Positions 16,579-31,067 of a stretch of DNA of 61,967 nt are shown one piece after another. Made by a program: the position numbers and the translations under genes. The notes beneath the pieces were generated by a model. The model was not told where the DNA came from. It searched no databases and saw only the letters and a program-made list of their open reading frames with translations. The stretch spans positions 1-61,967 of the forward strand of contig JAFRZL010000042.1 of assembly GCA_017442535.1 (NCBI GenBank), given 5' to 3'. This DNA is from Bacillota bacterium (lineage in GTDB: Bacteria > Bacillota > Clostridia > Lachnospirales > Bianqueaceae). The stretch's first letter is position 1. Each line of letters opens with the position of its first letter.

Positions 16579-17697
16579 TTAGTCCAGCGCCTCCGCTATC
16601 GCTGTCATGAGAATCAGGAATGCACCCATACCGTGCAGATCGTTTTCACCGGTCGGGCGGTGGATATAATGCTGATAATCACCCACGCCGGTGCCGACGC
16701 AGATATTATCGACGATGATCCCGCGCTCATCATAGCGCAGACGATCGATGATACCATGATAACCCTTGAGGGCTATCTCCATGTACTCTTCAGGCAGATA
16801 CCCGGCCTTGACGGCGCGGGCGATTGCCGCTGAATACAGGCAGGTGCAGGAGGACTCAACCCAGTTGCCTTCACAGCCGCCCTTGTCCACTACCTGATAC
16901 CAGAGACCCGTCTCGGGATCCTGGTATTTGGCAATGGCTTTAAGCAGATCCATGATAATGTTGATGACATCCTGGCGCTCGGGATGATCCTCAGGGATGA
17001 ATTTGAGCTCATCTAGGACGCCGATCGGCACCCAGCCCATCGCGCGGCCCCAGAACTCGGGAGATTTGCCGGTGACCGGATCGCTCCAGGCCACCTGCCG
17101 GCTCTCGTCATAGGCATGATACCAGAGGCCGGTCGCCTCGTCGCGCGTATTCTTGCACATCAGTTTGATCTGCAGAATACACTGATCAATATACTCGGGA
17201 TGGCCGAATTTGGCACCGTATTCCGCCGCGATCGGGCCTCCCATATAGATGCCGTCCAGCCACATCTGATAGGGATAGCGGTATTTGTGCCAGAAACCGC
17301 CTTCTTTATTCTTGGGGAAGTAATAGACCAGCGGGGCCAGATAGTCCAGAGCCTTCTTATAACGTTCATCCCCTGTACGCTCATATAATTCATAAAGGAG
17401 GATGCCGGGCTGAATATCATCCAGCTGATCGGGGTCCTTGGGCTGGTCCTTAGACCAGCGGAGAATACTGCCGTCAGGCAGAATCTCGTGATCCACCCAG
17501 GCTTTGAAATAATCATAGTACTTGCTGTCGCCGGTCGGATGCCAGGTCTGCTGGACGCCTGACAGGAAAACACCCTGATGATAATGGAAGCGATCTTTGG
17601 GCGGCAGATCCTCCGCCGCAAATTTCTTCATCATCGTATCACAAGCCATTCTCGCGTACTCAGTTGCGGTATGTCCCTGATAAAAACTGTTTGCCAT
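16579..17697 (-). CDS. GH105 unsaturated rhamnogalacturonyl hydrolase (YteR/YesR-like)
   Basis: A 372-residue alpha/alpha-barrel enzyme of family GH105. It adds water across the double bond of unsaturated galacturonyl ends left by pectate or rhamnogalacturonan lyases (family knowledge). The motif MWLDGIYMGGP (about residues 145-155) contains the catalytic aspartate; WYHAYDES and WGRAMGW are also family-typical. No signal peptide, so it is cytoplasmic. ATG follows AAGGAGG. It starts 29 bp after the GH2 gene and shares its transcript. No clear terminator was seen in the 176 bp that follow. Confidence 0.93.
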   Translation of the reverse strand: MANSFYQGHTATEYARMACDTMMKKFAAEDLPPKDRFHYHQGVFLSGVQQTWHPTGDSKYYDYFKAWVDHEILPDGSILRWSKDQPKDPDQLDDIQPGILLYELYERTGDERYKKALDYLAPLVYYFPKNKEGGFWHKYRYPYQMWLDGIYMGGPIAAEYGAKFGHPEYIDQCILQIKLMCKNTRDEATGLWYHAYDESRQVAWSDPVTGKSPEFWGRAMGWVPIGVLDELKFIPEDHPERQDVINIIMDLLKAIAKYQDPETGLWYQVVDKGGCEGNWVESSCTCLYSAAIARAVKAGYLPEEYMEIALKGYHGIIDRLRYDERGIIVDNICVGTGVGDYQHYIHRPTGENDLHGMGAFLILMTAIAEALD

Positions 17698-17726
17698 TTG
17701 CGTTACCTCCTTCGTTAGTCATCAAC

Positions 17727-22647
<4,921 letters not shown>

Positions 22648-22679
22648 CCTTCTGCCCCCAACTCATAAGATACAAAGTT

Positions 22680-22708
22680 ATCATACCATTCCCACGCTGA
22701 AAAGTCAA
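22680..22708 (-). promoter_or_regulatory. Promoter of first DUF4015 gene
   Basis: Minus strand: -35 TTGACT (22703-22708), 17 bp, -10 TATGAT (22680-22685). Same -35 and spacing as the promoter of the second DUF4015 copy. Confidence 0.75.
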
Positions 22709-22724
22709 TCCTGCAGGCAAAAAA

Positions 22725-22756
22725 AGCTTCTTTGCCCTTTCTCCGGCAAAGAAGCT
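22725..22756 (-). terminator. Terminator ending the lepB/rbgA-to-STAS-kinase run
   Basis: A perfect 12-bp stem AGCTTCTTTGCC/GGCAAAGAAGCT followed on the minus strand by a run of seven T. It lies 24 bp after the STAS-kinase stop. Confidence 0.9.
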
Positions 22757-22779
22757 CTTTCTGTGATTTCAGAAATTAA

Positions 22780-23976
22780 CTATTTAGCAAGCAGTTCAGA
22801 GAGCGAGAGACTCTCCAATCCCGGAAGCAGTTCATCGATGATTTCATGTGCATGACGCATCTGCAAGCCTCTGTCAGGGCGCTCTGCATCTGTCCTCCGC
22901 GTCATATAACGGAGCAGTTTGCAGGCGGCAATCAGACGGATTCTGTCCGTAGCGAGCTTTCTGGTCTCCTCCGGGATCCCCTTGCAATACATATCGAAGG
23001 TCATATCGTACAGTTTTTTCAGTTTGTCAAATTCGATACCGAAGAAGCTGAAATCGTTCTCGGGGAACAATTCCGCGAAACCGATGTAGGCATTATAGAT
23101 GCCTGCGAATTCAAATACAGGGTCGCCTGTGCAGATCGTATCCATATCGATCAGGAGGCTTTCGCCATTCTGCATCATGATGTTTTTGATGTGGAAATCG
23201 CCGTGCACCATGTAGGGCCAGTCAGGCATTTCGGAAAGCAGCCGGTTGATCTTCTCGAAAGCGGCTTCGTCAAGTTCGGGGCGGATATCCATCAGGTGGC
23301 TTACGGCGAGCTCTTTCATGGAAGGCAGTGCACCGGCTTTGGGCATGGCTCCATGGACGGACTCCAGAATCTCCATGCAGATGGCAGCGATCTCCTCGAG
23401 CGACATTTCGCCGCTGATCAGCATCTTGGAGAGGATTTTCGCATTCAGAAGCTCAAACACAGAGCCGTAGCGCCCATCCTCCAGCTTAACGATGTCAAAG
23501 GGAATGGCGGTCGGTACGCCCAGTACAAAAGCCGTCCGGGCCAATTCGATCTCCCTCTGGATCTCTTCCAGTGATTCCGCGCTGCGGAAAGCTTTGACAA
23601 CGGTCTCTTCGTCATATTTGTAAACAGTGCCGTTGGCGCCTGTTCCGATGATTTCGCAGCCCTCCACCGAAAGGACGCGAAGGGCCTTCTCGACCTCCAT
23701 CATCTCGGTGAATCCGGTCATCTTGAGGATATCGTAAACTTCAGCGGGAACCGAGACCAGCTTCACGTCCCCGACCAGTTTCTTAATCTTGAGAATCAGG
23801 CGGAGGCCCGTGCTGGAGATGTATTGCACTCCGGATAGATCTATCGAAAGATGCGAGATTCCGGCTGTTTCTTCTGTCAGGCGCTTATCAATTTCGGGCG
23901 TGCTGATAGAGTCTATCCGGCCGTTCAGACAGACCTTGAGGGCTTCGCCCTCTCTTTCCATGGTCAAATTTGCCAT
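22780..23976 (-). CDS. STAS domain-aminoglycoside phosphotransferase-like kinase fusion
   Basis: A 398-residue soluble protein. Residues 1-95 form an anti-sigma-factor-antagonist (STAS) domain with DLSGVQYISSTGLRL (about 46-60), in which Ser55/Thr56 sit at the phospho-acceptor position. Residues 105-398 form an APH/choline-kinase-like kinase with Gly-rich loop GTGANGTVY (about 112), VVKAF lysine (about 126), HGDFHIKN catalytic loop (about 256) and IDMDT metal-binding Asp (about 278). All key kinase residues are present. The start at 23976 is where the STAS homology begins; the 78 upstream codons look like shadow sequence. Last gene of the housekeeping run, 44 bp after gltX. Substrate and signalling partner unknown. 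Confidence 0.85.
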   Translation of the reverse strand: MANLTMEREGEALKVCLNGRIDSISTPEIDKRLTEETAGISHLSIDLSGVQYISSTGLRLILKIKKLVGDVKLVSVPAEVYDILKMTGFTEMMEVEKALRVLSVEGCEIIGTGANGTVYKYDEETVVKAFRSAESLEEIQREIELARTAFVLGVPTAIPFDIVKLEDGRYGSVFELLNAKILSKMLISGEMSLEEIAAICMEILESVHGAMPKAGALPSMKELAVSHLMDIRPELDEAAFEKINRLLSEMPDWPYMVHGDFHIKNIMMQNGESLLIDMDTICTGDPVFEFAGIYNAYIGFAELFPENDFSFFGIEFDKLKKLYDMTFDMYCKGIPEETRKLATDRIRLIAACKLLRYMTRRTDAERPDRGLQMRHAHEIIDELLPGLESLSLSELLAK

Positions 23977-24020
23977 AGTGTGAACAATCCTTCCATTCCA
24001 GTTTTGTCCGGTTAGTGTAA

Positions 24021-25667
24021 TCAGCGGCAGAGACGTTTCAGAACTCTCTCCCTGCCGAGCAGGCGGCAGACTTCCGCAAGATCGGGAGACTGTGCCCGTC
24101 CGGTGATCGCGACGCGCAGGACCATGGAAAGGTCCGCGACACTGCCGGCATAAGCGGACGGATCCTTTTTGTAAGCTTTCATATCCGCGCAGAGGCCGTA
24201 CCTGCCGCACATCGCCTTAAGCTTATCGAACCAGACCTGATTATCGTCCGCAGGGTCATAAATTCCCTGATAGTCCTCCAGAATACGGCAGATGGTCTCC
24301 TCTGGAAGTGCGGGCATCTGTGTCCGGTCGCAGCAGAAGAGCTCGTCAAAGAAGAAGGACATATAGGGCTTGACATCTTCCCATCTGGCAAAGTCCTTGC
24401 GCGGTTTTTTACCGCCGCGGCCGATGGCCAGGATCGCCTTGCTGTAAGCGGGGTCGCGGGTCAGGAGTGCTGCAAAGTCGGGATCGAATTCCTGTGCCCA
24501 GGAGGCAACCTCCTCATAGACTTGTTCCGCACTCATCCGGCTGATGACATTCTTGCTGACATCCGTCAGTTTCTCCAGATCGAACAGGCCTCCGGAAGCG
24601 CTCATCTTATTGGTGCTGAAGGGGAAGCTCTCAAAGGGTGCCGCAGGATTGGCCGCACGCCATTCTTCAAAATTGGAATTCAGCATGGTCATCAGATATT
24701 CCAGTACGGACGCGGAAGGATAGCCCTGCTGGCGGTAGAATGAAAGGGCCAGTTCGGGATCTTTGCGCTTGGAAAGCTTGCGTTTGCTGCCGGTTTCGGG
24801 ATCGATCTTCATCAGCTGGGCGGTATGCAGGTATTTGGGCGGCTTAAAGCCCAGTACCTGAAACATCTGCAGATGCATCGGAAGGGTGGGAAGCCACTCT
24901 TCGCCGCGCACCACATGGGTCGTCCCCATCAGATGGTCGTCAATCACATGTGCAAAATGGTATGTCGGGATCCCGTCGGATTTAAGCAGAACCAGATCCT
25001 GGTCATTCTCGGTCAGTTCCAGTTTGCCCTTAACCAGATCGGTGTGACGGATTTTGTGAGAGATGTCGCCGGGCGAACGGAAGCGTACGACATAGGGAGT
25101 CCCCTCGTCGAGCTTGGTCATAACCTCCTCAAAGCTCCGGTCTCTCCATACGGCGTATGGCCCGTAATAGCCGAAGTTTTCTTTGGCCGCTTCCTGGCGG
25201 GCACGCATGGACTCGAGCTCTTCCTCAGTACAGAAGCAGGGGTAGGCATAGCCGCGCGCGACAAGGCTCTTGGCAAATACATGATAGATCTCTTTGCGCT
25301 GCCGCTGATAATAGGGGCCGTATGCACCGATCTCACCATCGATCGTGGCGCCCTCATCGGGAATCAGGCTGAAATTGCGGAATGCTTCGATGATCATCCT
25401 GACACCGCCCTCCACGGCACGCTTGGCATCGGTGTCTTCGATGCGGAGGTAGAATACGCCACCGCTCTGATGAGCAAGCCGCTCATCCACCAGTGCTCCG
25501 TAGAGATTGCCCAGGTGCATGAATCCGGTCGGGCTCGGAGCGATACGGGTCACTTTTGCCCCCTCGGGCAGATTTCTGGCCGGGTAGCGCGCCTCCATAT
25601 CCTCGGGCGTCTCGGTAATATCGGGAAACAGCCGGTTTGCCAGCTCCAAACATTGCAAACTATCCAT
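24021..25667 (-). CDS. gltX: Glutamyl-tRNA synthetase
   Basis: A 548-residue class I synthetase that charges tRNA-Glu (and possibly tRNA-Gln in organisms using GatCAB). The HIGH-type motif is in APSPTGFMHLGNL (about 45) and the KMSKS-type motif is KLSKRKDP. The C-terminal anticodon-binding region is present. The protein is longer than usual, with an N-terminal extension of about 38 residues before the Rossmann fold. Start at 25667 follows GAGGAG at 8 nt; the GTG at 25676 lies too close to that site. Gap to plsY is 19 bp. Confidence 0.96.
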   Translation of the reverse strand: MDSLQCLELANRLFPDITETPEDMEARYPARNLPEGAKVTRIAPSPTGFMHLGNLYGALVDERLAHQSGGVFYLRIEDTDAKRAVEGGVRMIIEAFRNFSLIPDEGATIDGEIGAYGPYYQRQRKEIYHVFAKSLVARGYAYPCFCTEEELESMRARQEAAKENFGYYGPYAVWRDRSFEEVMTKLDEGTPYVVRFRSPGDISHKIRHTDLVKGKLELTENDQDLVLLKSDGIPTYHFAHVIDDHLMGTTHVVRGEEWLPTLPMHLQMFQVLGFKPPKYLHTAQLMKIDPETGSKRKLSKRKDPELALSFYRQQGYPSASVLEYLMTMLNSNFEEWRAANPAAPFESFPFSTNKMSASGGLFDLEKLTDVSKNVISRMSAEQVYEEVASWAQEFDPDFAALLTRDPAYSKAILAIGRGGKKPRKDFARWEDVKPYMSFFFDELFCCDRTQMPALPEETICRILEDYQGIYDPADDNQVWFDKLKAMCGRYGLCADMKAYKKDPSAYAGSVADLSMVLRVAITGRAQSPDLAEVCRLLGRERVLKRLCR

Positions 25668-25686
25668 GTTAAACACTCCTCAAAAA

Positions 25687-26454
25687 CTATTTTTTACGAT
25701 TCCTGCGAAGACGTTTTCTCTTCTTGGCCTTGCGTGACTTTTTGGCTTTTTTGACCTTGGCAGGCTTCGGCGGGAGAGAATCCTCCGGCAGGGCCTTGCC
25801 CTCCGCCTGCTTTTTCTCGGCCAGCTTCTGATCCTCGGTCTTGATCAGGACTTTCTCACCCACGCGTCTCTCCGTCCCCTTCAGCAGCCGTTCGATGTTG
25901 GAATGGTGGCGCCAGTAAATCATCACGGTAAAGAAAAGGGACAAAAGCGTGACCTCCAGCCCGTGCGGCTGCCCCAGATAGAAGACGGCCGTACAGATCG
26001 GGAAGATCGTGACAAAAAGAAGGGATGCGAGCGACATATAACGAGTCGCCGCGAGGACGATCAAAGCGGGAATACCGGCGATCAGAAAAATGCGGTAATC
26101 CATAAAGGCCATGATCCCGATCGTGACGGCAACACCTTTGCCGCCCCTGAACCCCATGTAAAAGGGGAAATTATGGCCGAGCACCGCGCCGATCCCGGTG
26201 TAAAGCAGCAGATATTTCTGATCATAGCCAAAGATATATGATGCTACAATCAATGCGATAAGGCCCTTCAGAATATCGCCCGCCATGCAGATCAGGCCGA
26301 CTTTAGTTCCGAGCACACGGATCGCATTGGTCGCTCCGGAATTGCCGCTGCCATAATCGCGGATATCGATCTTACGCGTCAGTTTGCCAACAATATAGGC
26401 TGTCTGGATGCAGCCAAAGGCATAGCCCAGCAGGATGCACCATAATCTGTCCAC
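25687..26454 (-). CDS. plsY: Acyl-phosphate:glycerol-3-phosphate acyltransferase PlsY, with basic tail
   Basis: A 255-residue integral membrane enzyme making lysophosphatidic acid from acyl phosphate and glycerol-3-phosphate. The three family motifs are present: GSGNSGATNAIR, GHNFPFYMGFRGGKG and HHSNIERLLKGTE. It has about five membrane helices. Unlike typical PlsY (about 200 residues), it carries a C-terminal tail of roughly 55 residues extremely rich in Lys and Arg. Start is GTG, with GGAGG 7 nt ahead. Lies between der and gltX. Confidence 0.95.
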   Translation of the reverse strand: MDRLWCILLGYAFGCIQTAYIVGKLTRKIDIRDYGSGNSGATNAIRVLGTKVGLICMAGDILKGLIALIVASYIFGYDQKYLLLYTGIGAVLGHNFPFYMGFRGGKGVAVTIGIMAFMDYRIFLIAGIPALIVLAATRYMSLASLLFVTIFPICTAVFYLGQPHGLEVTLLSLFFTVMIYWRHHSNIERLLKGTERRVGEKVLIKTEDQKLAEKKQAEGKALPEDSLPPKPAKVKKAKKSRKAKKRKRLRRNRKK

Positions 26455-26502
26455 GTCTCCACCTCCTGAATGTCTGGAAAAATACCGCCGATTGATGCGG
26501 CT

Positions 26503-27834
26503 TTAGAATCTTTCTTCAAGGACACCCCGCTCCCGGATGATGAATTTGACCGGGGTCCCCGCGAAACCGAAGTTCTCGCGGATCCGGTTCTCCAGATAAC
26601 GGGTATATGAGTAATGCATGAGCTTTTTGTCGTTAACAAAGATGACGAAGGTGGGCGGCTTGACGCCGATCTGCGTCATATAATAGATCTTAAGGCGGCG
26701 GCCCTTGTCCGATGGGGGCTGCGCCACGGCCATGGCCTCGTAGAGCACATCATTCAGCACCCCGGTCGGCACACGCTTGGTCTGATTCTCAGCAACGAGA
26801 TCGATCAGGTCGAAGAGTTTGTCGACACGTTGCCCGGTTTTGGCGGAAATAAAGACTTTCTGCGCATAGGGCATAAAGCTGAGCACTGAATCGACCTTCT
26901 CGCCGAAGCGGTAGATGGTCTTGTCATCCTTTTCGATCGCGTCCCATTTATTGACCGCGACGATGGCACCCTTGCCGTTGTCGTGCGCCAGTCCGGCGAC
27001 TTTGGCGTCCTGCTCGGTAATGCCTTCGGTCGCATCGATCATGATGACGGCCACGTCGCAGCGCTCTACGCTCGAGACCGCGCGGATGACGGAATACCGT
27101 TCGACATCCTCATTTACGCGGCTGTGACGGCGGATACCGGCCGTATCGATGAAGAGGTATTTGCGTTCGCCGCGGGTGACCACCGTATCGATCGAGTCAC
27201 GGGTCGTGCCCGCGATATCGCTCACGATCACTCTCTCCTCACCCAACAGGCGGTTGATCAGCGAAGATTTGCCCGCGTTGGGTTTGCCGATGACGGCTAC
27301 TTTGAGGAGGTCTTCCTCCTCCTGTTCGTTTTCCTCTTCCTGCGGGAAGTATTTGACTACCTCATCCAGAAGGTCGCCGATACCCTGACTTTGCTCCGCG
27401 GAAATCGGTATGGGATCGCCCAGGCCCAGATTGTAAAACTCATACATGGGGGTAAGGTCGATCATGTTGTCGAGCTTATTAACGGCAACGATCACGGGAT
27501 TATGACTTTTCCGAAGCATATTGGCGACTTCGGAATCCGCGTCGGTCATCCCGCTTTTCGCGTCCGTCACAAAGATTATGACATCTGCCGTGTCGATCGC
27601 AAGCTGTGCCTGAGAGCGCATATGCTTCAGCAGCACATCGTCCGTTTCAGGCTCGATACCGCCGGTATCGACCACCAGAAAATCATGATTCAGCCAGTTG
27701 GCGTCGGCATAAATACGGTCCCTGGTCACCCCGGGAGTGTCTTTGACAATGCTGACGCGTTTGCCGGCCAGCTTATTAAAGAGTGTGGACTTGCCCACAT
27801 TGGGGCGCCCCACGACTGCAACAATCGGTTTCAT
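26503..27834 (-). CDS. der: Ribosome biogenesis GTPase Der (EngA)
   Basis: A 443-residue tandem GTPase needed for 50S assembly. First G domain: GRPNVGKS (residues 9-16), DTGG and NKLD. Second G domain: GKPNAGKSS (about 182), DTAGIRR and NKWD. The C-terminal KH-like domain is present. The ATG overlaps the stop of the upstream DUF512 gene (ATGA), so translation is coupled. Confidence 0.98.
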   Translation of the reverse strand: MKPIVAVVGRPNVGKSTLFNKLAGKRVSIVKDTPGVTRDRIYADANWLNHDFLVVDTGGIEPETDDVLLKHMRSQAQLAIDTADVIIFVTDAKSGMTDADSEVANMLRKSHNPVIVAVNKLDNMIDLTPMYEFYNLGLGDPIPISAEQSQGIGDLLDEVVKYFPQEEENEQEEEDLLKVAVIGKPNAGKSSLINRLLGEERVIVSDIAGTTRDSIDTVVTRGERKYLFIDTAGIRRHSRVNEDVERYSVIRAVSSVERCDVAVIMIDATEGITEQDAKVAGLAHDNGKGAIVAVNKWDAIEKDDKTIYRFGEKVDSVLSFMPYAQKVFISAKTGQRVDKLFDLIDLVAENQTKRVPTGVLNDVLYEAMAVAQPPSDKGRRLKIYYMTQIGVKPPTFVIFVNDKKLMHYSYTRYLENRIRENFGFAGTPVKFIIRERGVLEERF

Positions 27835-29177
27835 TCCCTCTCCTTTTCCGCGGCACCGTCGGGAAAACTGATGGCCGCCCTTAGCTTCTGTACAAAATCC
27901 GTGCCGGAGGAACCTGTGATTTCAATTGGTATCCTCAGTTCCCCGGAAATATCCTCCACCGAAAGATCGTCGAGCAGGATCGGCTCGTCGGCCTTAAGGA
28001 GATTGCCCGGCAGCAGGAGCTTGCGCCCCAGATCCCTGCCTCGCAGCTGATTGATAATGTCCCTGCCGGTAAGCAGTCCTGTCACCGTAATGCGCTCTCC
28101 GAAGAAATCATTGCGGATACAGCAGACCTGGATCTCCGCACCCGGCATCCTGGCCTGCAGTGCGTCCACGACCCGGTGAATATACCCGCTCGGCGAAGGC
28201 GCCGTGACAAGCGATACTCTGCCGTAGCCCCGCTCTCCCTGCGGGATCCTTTCGATCTCGGCCATCGCCTCATCCACAAAGAGACGCATCATGCCGACGC
28301 CGTTTTCGATCTGGAGGTATCCGTCGTAGGCTTCCTCCGGAGGCAGCTCCTGCCCTGCCAGGATGAAGAATTCATCCGAAAGATGCACGAAATGCAGCCC
28401 CGTCTCACGGTAAAAACGTTCTCTCCACGGCTCCACCTGCCGGATCAGCGCTGCGGCATCCTCCGCGGTAAAAGGCTCCAGCGGATATAATTTCTGCCTG
28501 TAGCGCGTCAGCCCGACGGGGACGATCGAGAGGCTCTGCATATGAGGGACCAGCCCGCTCAGATCGGAAAGCGTTCTCTCGAGCGCTTCTCCGTCATTGA
28601 TATGTTTGCAGAGCACGATCTGGCCGTTCATGACAATACCGGCCTCGGCGAAACGCCTCAGATGAGCCATGATCCCGCCGGCCCGTTTGTTATGCAGCAT
28701 GCGGATCCTGAGGTCCGGGTCGGTCGTATGCACCGAAATATTCATCGGCGACATGTGATATCGGATAATACGCTCGATATCCTTTTCCGCCATATTGGTC
28801 ATCGTAATGTAATTGCCGTTCAGGAAGGAAAGTCTGGAATCATCATCCTTGAAATAAAGGGTCGGCCGCATGCCCGGGGGCAGCTGGTCGATAAAGCAGA
28901 AGATGCAGCGGTTGCTGCAGCTGCGATAGGTTCCCATGAAGGAATCCCGGAAAATCAGTCCCAGGTCTTCTTTCTCGTCCTTCTCGATTTCGGCCTCGTA
29001 CTCCTCGCCGTCCACGGTCCGCAGGGTGAGCGTCAGCGTCTCACTGGTCGTATAAAAGTAATAATCCAATACATCTTCGATCTCATGACCGGAGACGGCC
29101 AGCAATGCCTCGCCCGGCATGATCTCGAGCTCTTCCGCGATACTCCCGGGTACAATACCCTGAATCAGATGTTCCAT
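27831..29177 (-). CDS. DUF512 radical SAM-like protein with PDZ domain
   Basis: A 448-residue protein: N-terminal PDZ-like domain (about 1-65), radical SAM cluster motif CSNRCIFC (Cys87, Cys91, Cys94; CX3CX2C), central barrel and C-terminal DUF512 region. This family sits next to der in many Clostridia. Its reaction is unknown to me; a maturase role has been proposed on context. It overlaps der by 4 bp and starts 7 bp after pgeF, consistent with one transcript. Confidence 0.9.
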   Translation of the reverse strand: MEHLIQGIVPGSIAEELEIMPGEALLAVSGHEIEDVLDYYFYTTSETLTLTLRTVDGEEYEAEIEKDEKEDLGLIFRDSFMGTYRSCSNRCIFCFIDQLPPGMRPTLYFKDDDSRLSFLNGNYITMTNMAEKDIERIIRYHMSPMNISVHTTDPDLRIRMLHNKRAGGIMAHLRRFAEAGIVMNGQIVLCKHINDGEALERTLSDLSGLVPHMQSLSIVPVGLTRYRQKLYPLEPFTAEDAAALIRQVEPWRERFYRETGLHFVHLSDEFFILAGQELPPEEAYDGYLQIENGVGMMRLFVDEAMAEIERIPQGERGYGRVSLVTAPSPSGYIHRVVDALQARMPGAEIQVCCIRNDFFGERITVTGLLTGRDIINQLRGRDLGRKLLLPGNLLKADEPILLDDLSVEDISGELRIPIEITGSSGTDFVQKLRAAISFPDGAAEKERE

Positions 29178-29184
29178 AGGCGCC

Positions 29185-30006
29185 TCAGATCAGCTCCAGA
29201 AAAGCGGCCATCCGGCCCGGCGTCCTGGTTTTGCGGTAGGAATGGAAGATGTCGGCATTACAGCAGGTGCAGATATCCGTCACTGTAATGCGGTCAGGCA
29301 GAACCCCCGCTCCTGTCAGTGTCAGCCGGTTGGCTTCCCACAAATCGACCATGTATTTGCCGGGTGTCCCGGCTGCCCTGACGATATCCGGCTGTCCCTG
29401 ATACCGCGCGGCAAAGCCCTCTGCCACATCAGCGCCGACTTCGAAACAGCAGGGTCCGATGGAAGGTCCGATCGCTGCGAGCAGATCCTCGGGCTTCGAT
29501 TCAAATTCGCTCTGCATCCGGGCAACCATTTTGCTGCCGATCTGATCGAGTGTGCCGCGCCAGCCCGCATGAGCCAGGCCGATCGCCCTGTGGACCGGAT
29601 CCAGGAAAAAGAGCGGTACGCAGTCCGCGTGAATGGTCACGAGGCAAACCTGGGACTGATCCGTGACCAGGCCGTCGATCGCCTCCATCTCGCGGGGGAT
29701 CGTCACGCCTTTGCCGCGATCCATAACGCCGACGCGCAAGATGTCCGTCCCGTGCACCTGTGCGGAAACTACCATGTTCCCGGTATAGCTCTCCAGCACA
29801 TAAGCCATTCGCTCGTAGTTAAGCCTGACGTTGCGCGGATCATCTTCGCTTGAGATACTCAGATTCATCCCGAAGGGGGACGGACTTAATCCCCCGACAC
29901 GGGTGGAAAAGCCATGCCGCACCATCCCGGTTTTGGTAAAAGCGGGGATGGTCAGATAGATGACGCCTGCGTCTTCGTTCACCTGCCATGTCCGGCTCTG
30001 CAGCAT
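29185..30006 (-). CDS. pgeF: Laccase-domain purine nucleoside phosphorylase (YfiH/YlmD family)
   Basis: A 273-residue member of the multicopper-oxidase-like YfiH family, which cleaves purine nucleosides and is also reported to correct peptidoglycan precursors (family knowledge). Motifs HGFSTR (31-36), HADCVP, AHAGWRG and GPSIGPCCFEV supply the His/Cys metal site. Start at 30006 follows AGGAGG; the ATG at 30027 in the same frame lacks such a site. It begins 17 bp after yraN. Confidence 0.92.
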   Translation of the reverse strand: MLQSRTWQVNEDAGVIYLTIPAFTKTGMVRHGFSTRVGGLSPSPFGMNLSISSEDDPRNVRLNYERMAYVLESYTGNMVVSAQVHGTDILRVGVMDRGKGVTIPREMEAIDGLVTDQSQVCLVTIHADCVPLFFLDPVHRAIGLAHAGWRGTLDQIGSKMVARMQSEFESKPEDLLAAIGPSIGPCCFEVGADVAEGFAARYQGQPDIVRAAGTPGKYMVDLWEANRLTLTGAGVLPDRITVTDICTCCNADIFHSYRKTRTPGRMAAFLELI

Positions 30007-30023
30007 AGTACTCCTCCTCTCTG

Positions 30024-30374
30024 TCAAAAAGCATTCTTGATCTGGCGGATCCAGCGCCGGCCGTCCCGGTCCAGGATCTCGATCACATCAAATCGCATCG
30101 GGCTGTCCGCCTGCCCGCTATGTTCGGCATACAGAAGCGCCGCTTTGCGCAGATGCTGCTGTTTGCTTGTCCGGACCGATTCCGCCGGCATGCCGAAGCC
30201 TGTGCCGGAACGGTATTTGACCTCGCCGAAGACGAGCTCATCTCCATCCCGGTAGATCAGGTCCAGTTCTCCGTAAGGTGTCCTGTACTGATGACCGATC
30301 AGTTCACACCCCTGCCGGATCAGCCATCCGGCCGCGATCCGTTCCATCTCCGTCCCTTTTTCACGCTGATTCAT
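30024..30374 (-). CDS. yraN: UPF0102 endonuclease-like protein YraN
   Basis: A 116-residue restriction-endonuclease-fold protein with the family core YGELDLIYRD and VFGEVKYR (the E/D...EVK triad). Probably nucleic-acid related; precise role is not established. It customarily lies beside rnhB, as here. ATG follows AGGAGG. Confidence 0.93.
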   Translation of the reverse strand: MNQREKGTEMERIAAGWLIRQGCELIGHQYRTPYGELDLIYRDGDELVFGEVKYRSGTGFGMPAESVRTSKQQHLRKAALLYAEHSGQADSPMRFDVIEILDRDGRRWIRQIKNAF

Positions 30375-30419
30375 GCGGTTCCTCCTATCAGGCCCCGCAC
30401 CGCTGCCGCGTGATCATCC

Positions 30420-31067
30420 TTATGGATTAACAAAATGTCCGATAAAAGTCCTGCGATGCACCGGGCAGGGCCCGTGCTCCTTAAGTGCGGCGATATGTGC
30501 CGCAGAACCATATCCCTTGTTGGAAGCGAATCCGTACTCGGGATAGATCTTGTCGAGCTCCTCCATCATGCGGTCCCTGGTCACCTTGGCGACGATGCTT
30601 GCCGCCGCTACCGATACGCTCAGCGCATCCCCATGGATCAGGGGCATCTGAGGGATCGTGACGCCATGCAGCTCCAGCGCGTCGATGATCAGGACTTCGG
30701 GCTGCGGCTGCAGTCTGCCGACTGCCTGCTCCATCGCAAGCCTGGTTGCCTGCAGAATATTGACCCGGTCGATGGTATCCACATCCATGATGCCGATGGA
30801 CCAGGCGATCGCCTGTGCGGTTATCTCCTCATACAGCGCCTCACGCCGTTTTGCGGTAAGCTTCTTGGAATCGTCCACGCCGGGGATGACCAGTTCGGAA
30901 TCGGGCGGCAGGATGACTGCCGCTGTCACGACGGGACCCGCCAGGGGCCCGCGGCCGACTTCGTCCAGACCTGCAATCAGCCGGTAACCCTTATCCCGCA
31001 GACGGTTTTCCTCAAGGGACATTTCATGATATTTCCGGATCAGTTCCTCTGTCGTCTTGCGCGGCAT
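30420..31067 (-). CDS. rnhB: Ribonuclease HII
   Basis: A 215-residue enzyme that removes ribonucleotides from DNA and RNA primers. [13 protein letters not shown] (about 31-43) carries the first acidic pair, with DDSKKL, IIDAL and [14 protein letters not shown] following. Start at 31067 follows GGAGGAGG, so the gene overlaps the end of rbgA by 44 bp. Confidence 0.97.
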   Translation of the reverse strand: MPRKTTEELIRKYHEMSLEENRLRDKGYRLIAGLDEVGRGPLAGPVVTAAVILPPDSELVIPGVDDSKKLTAKRREALYEEITAQAIAWSIGIMDVDTIDRVNILQATRLAMEQAVGRLQPQPEVLIIDALELHGVTIPQMPLIHGDALSVSVAAASIVAKVTRDRMMEELDKIYPEYGFASNKGYGSAAHIAALKEHGPCPVHRRTFIGHFVNP

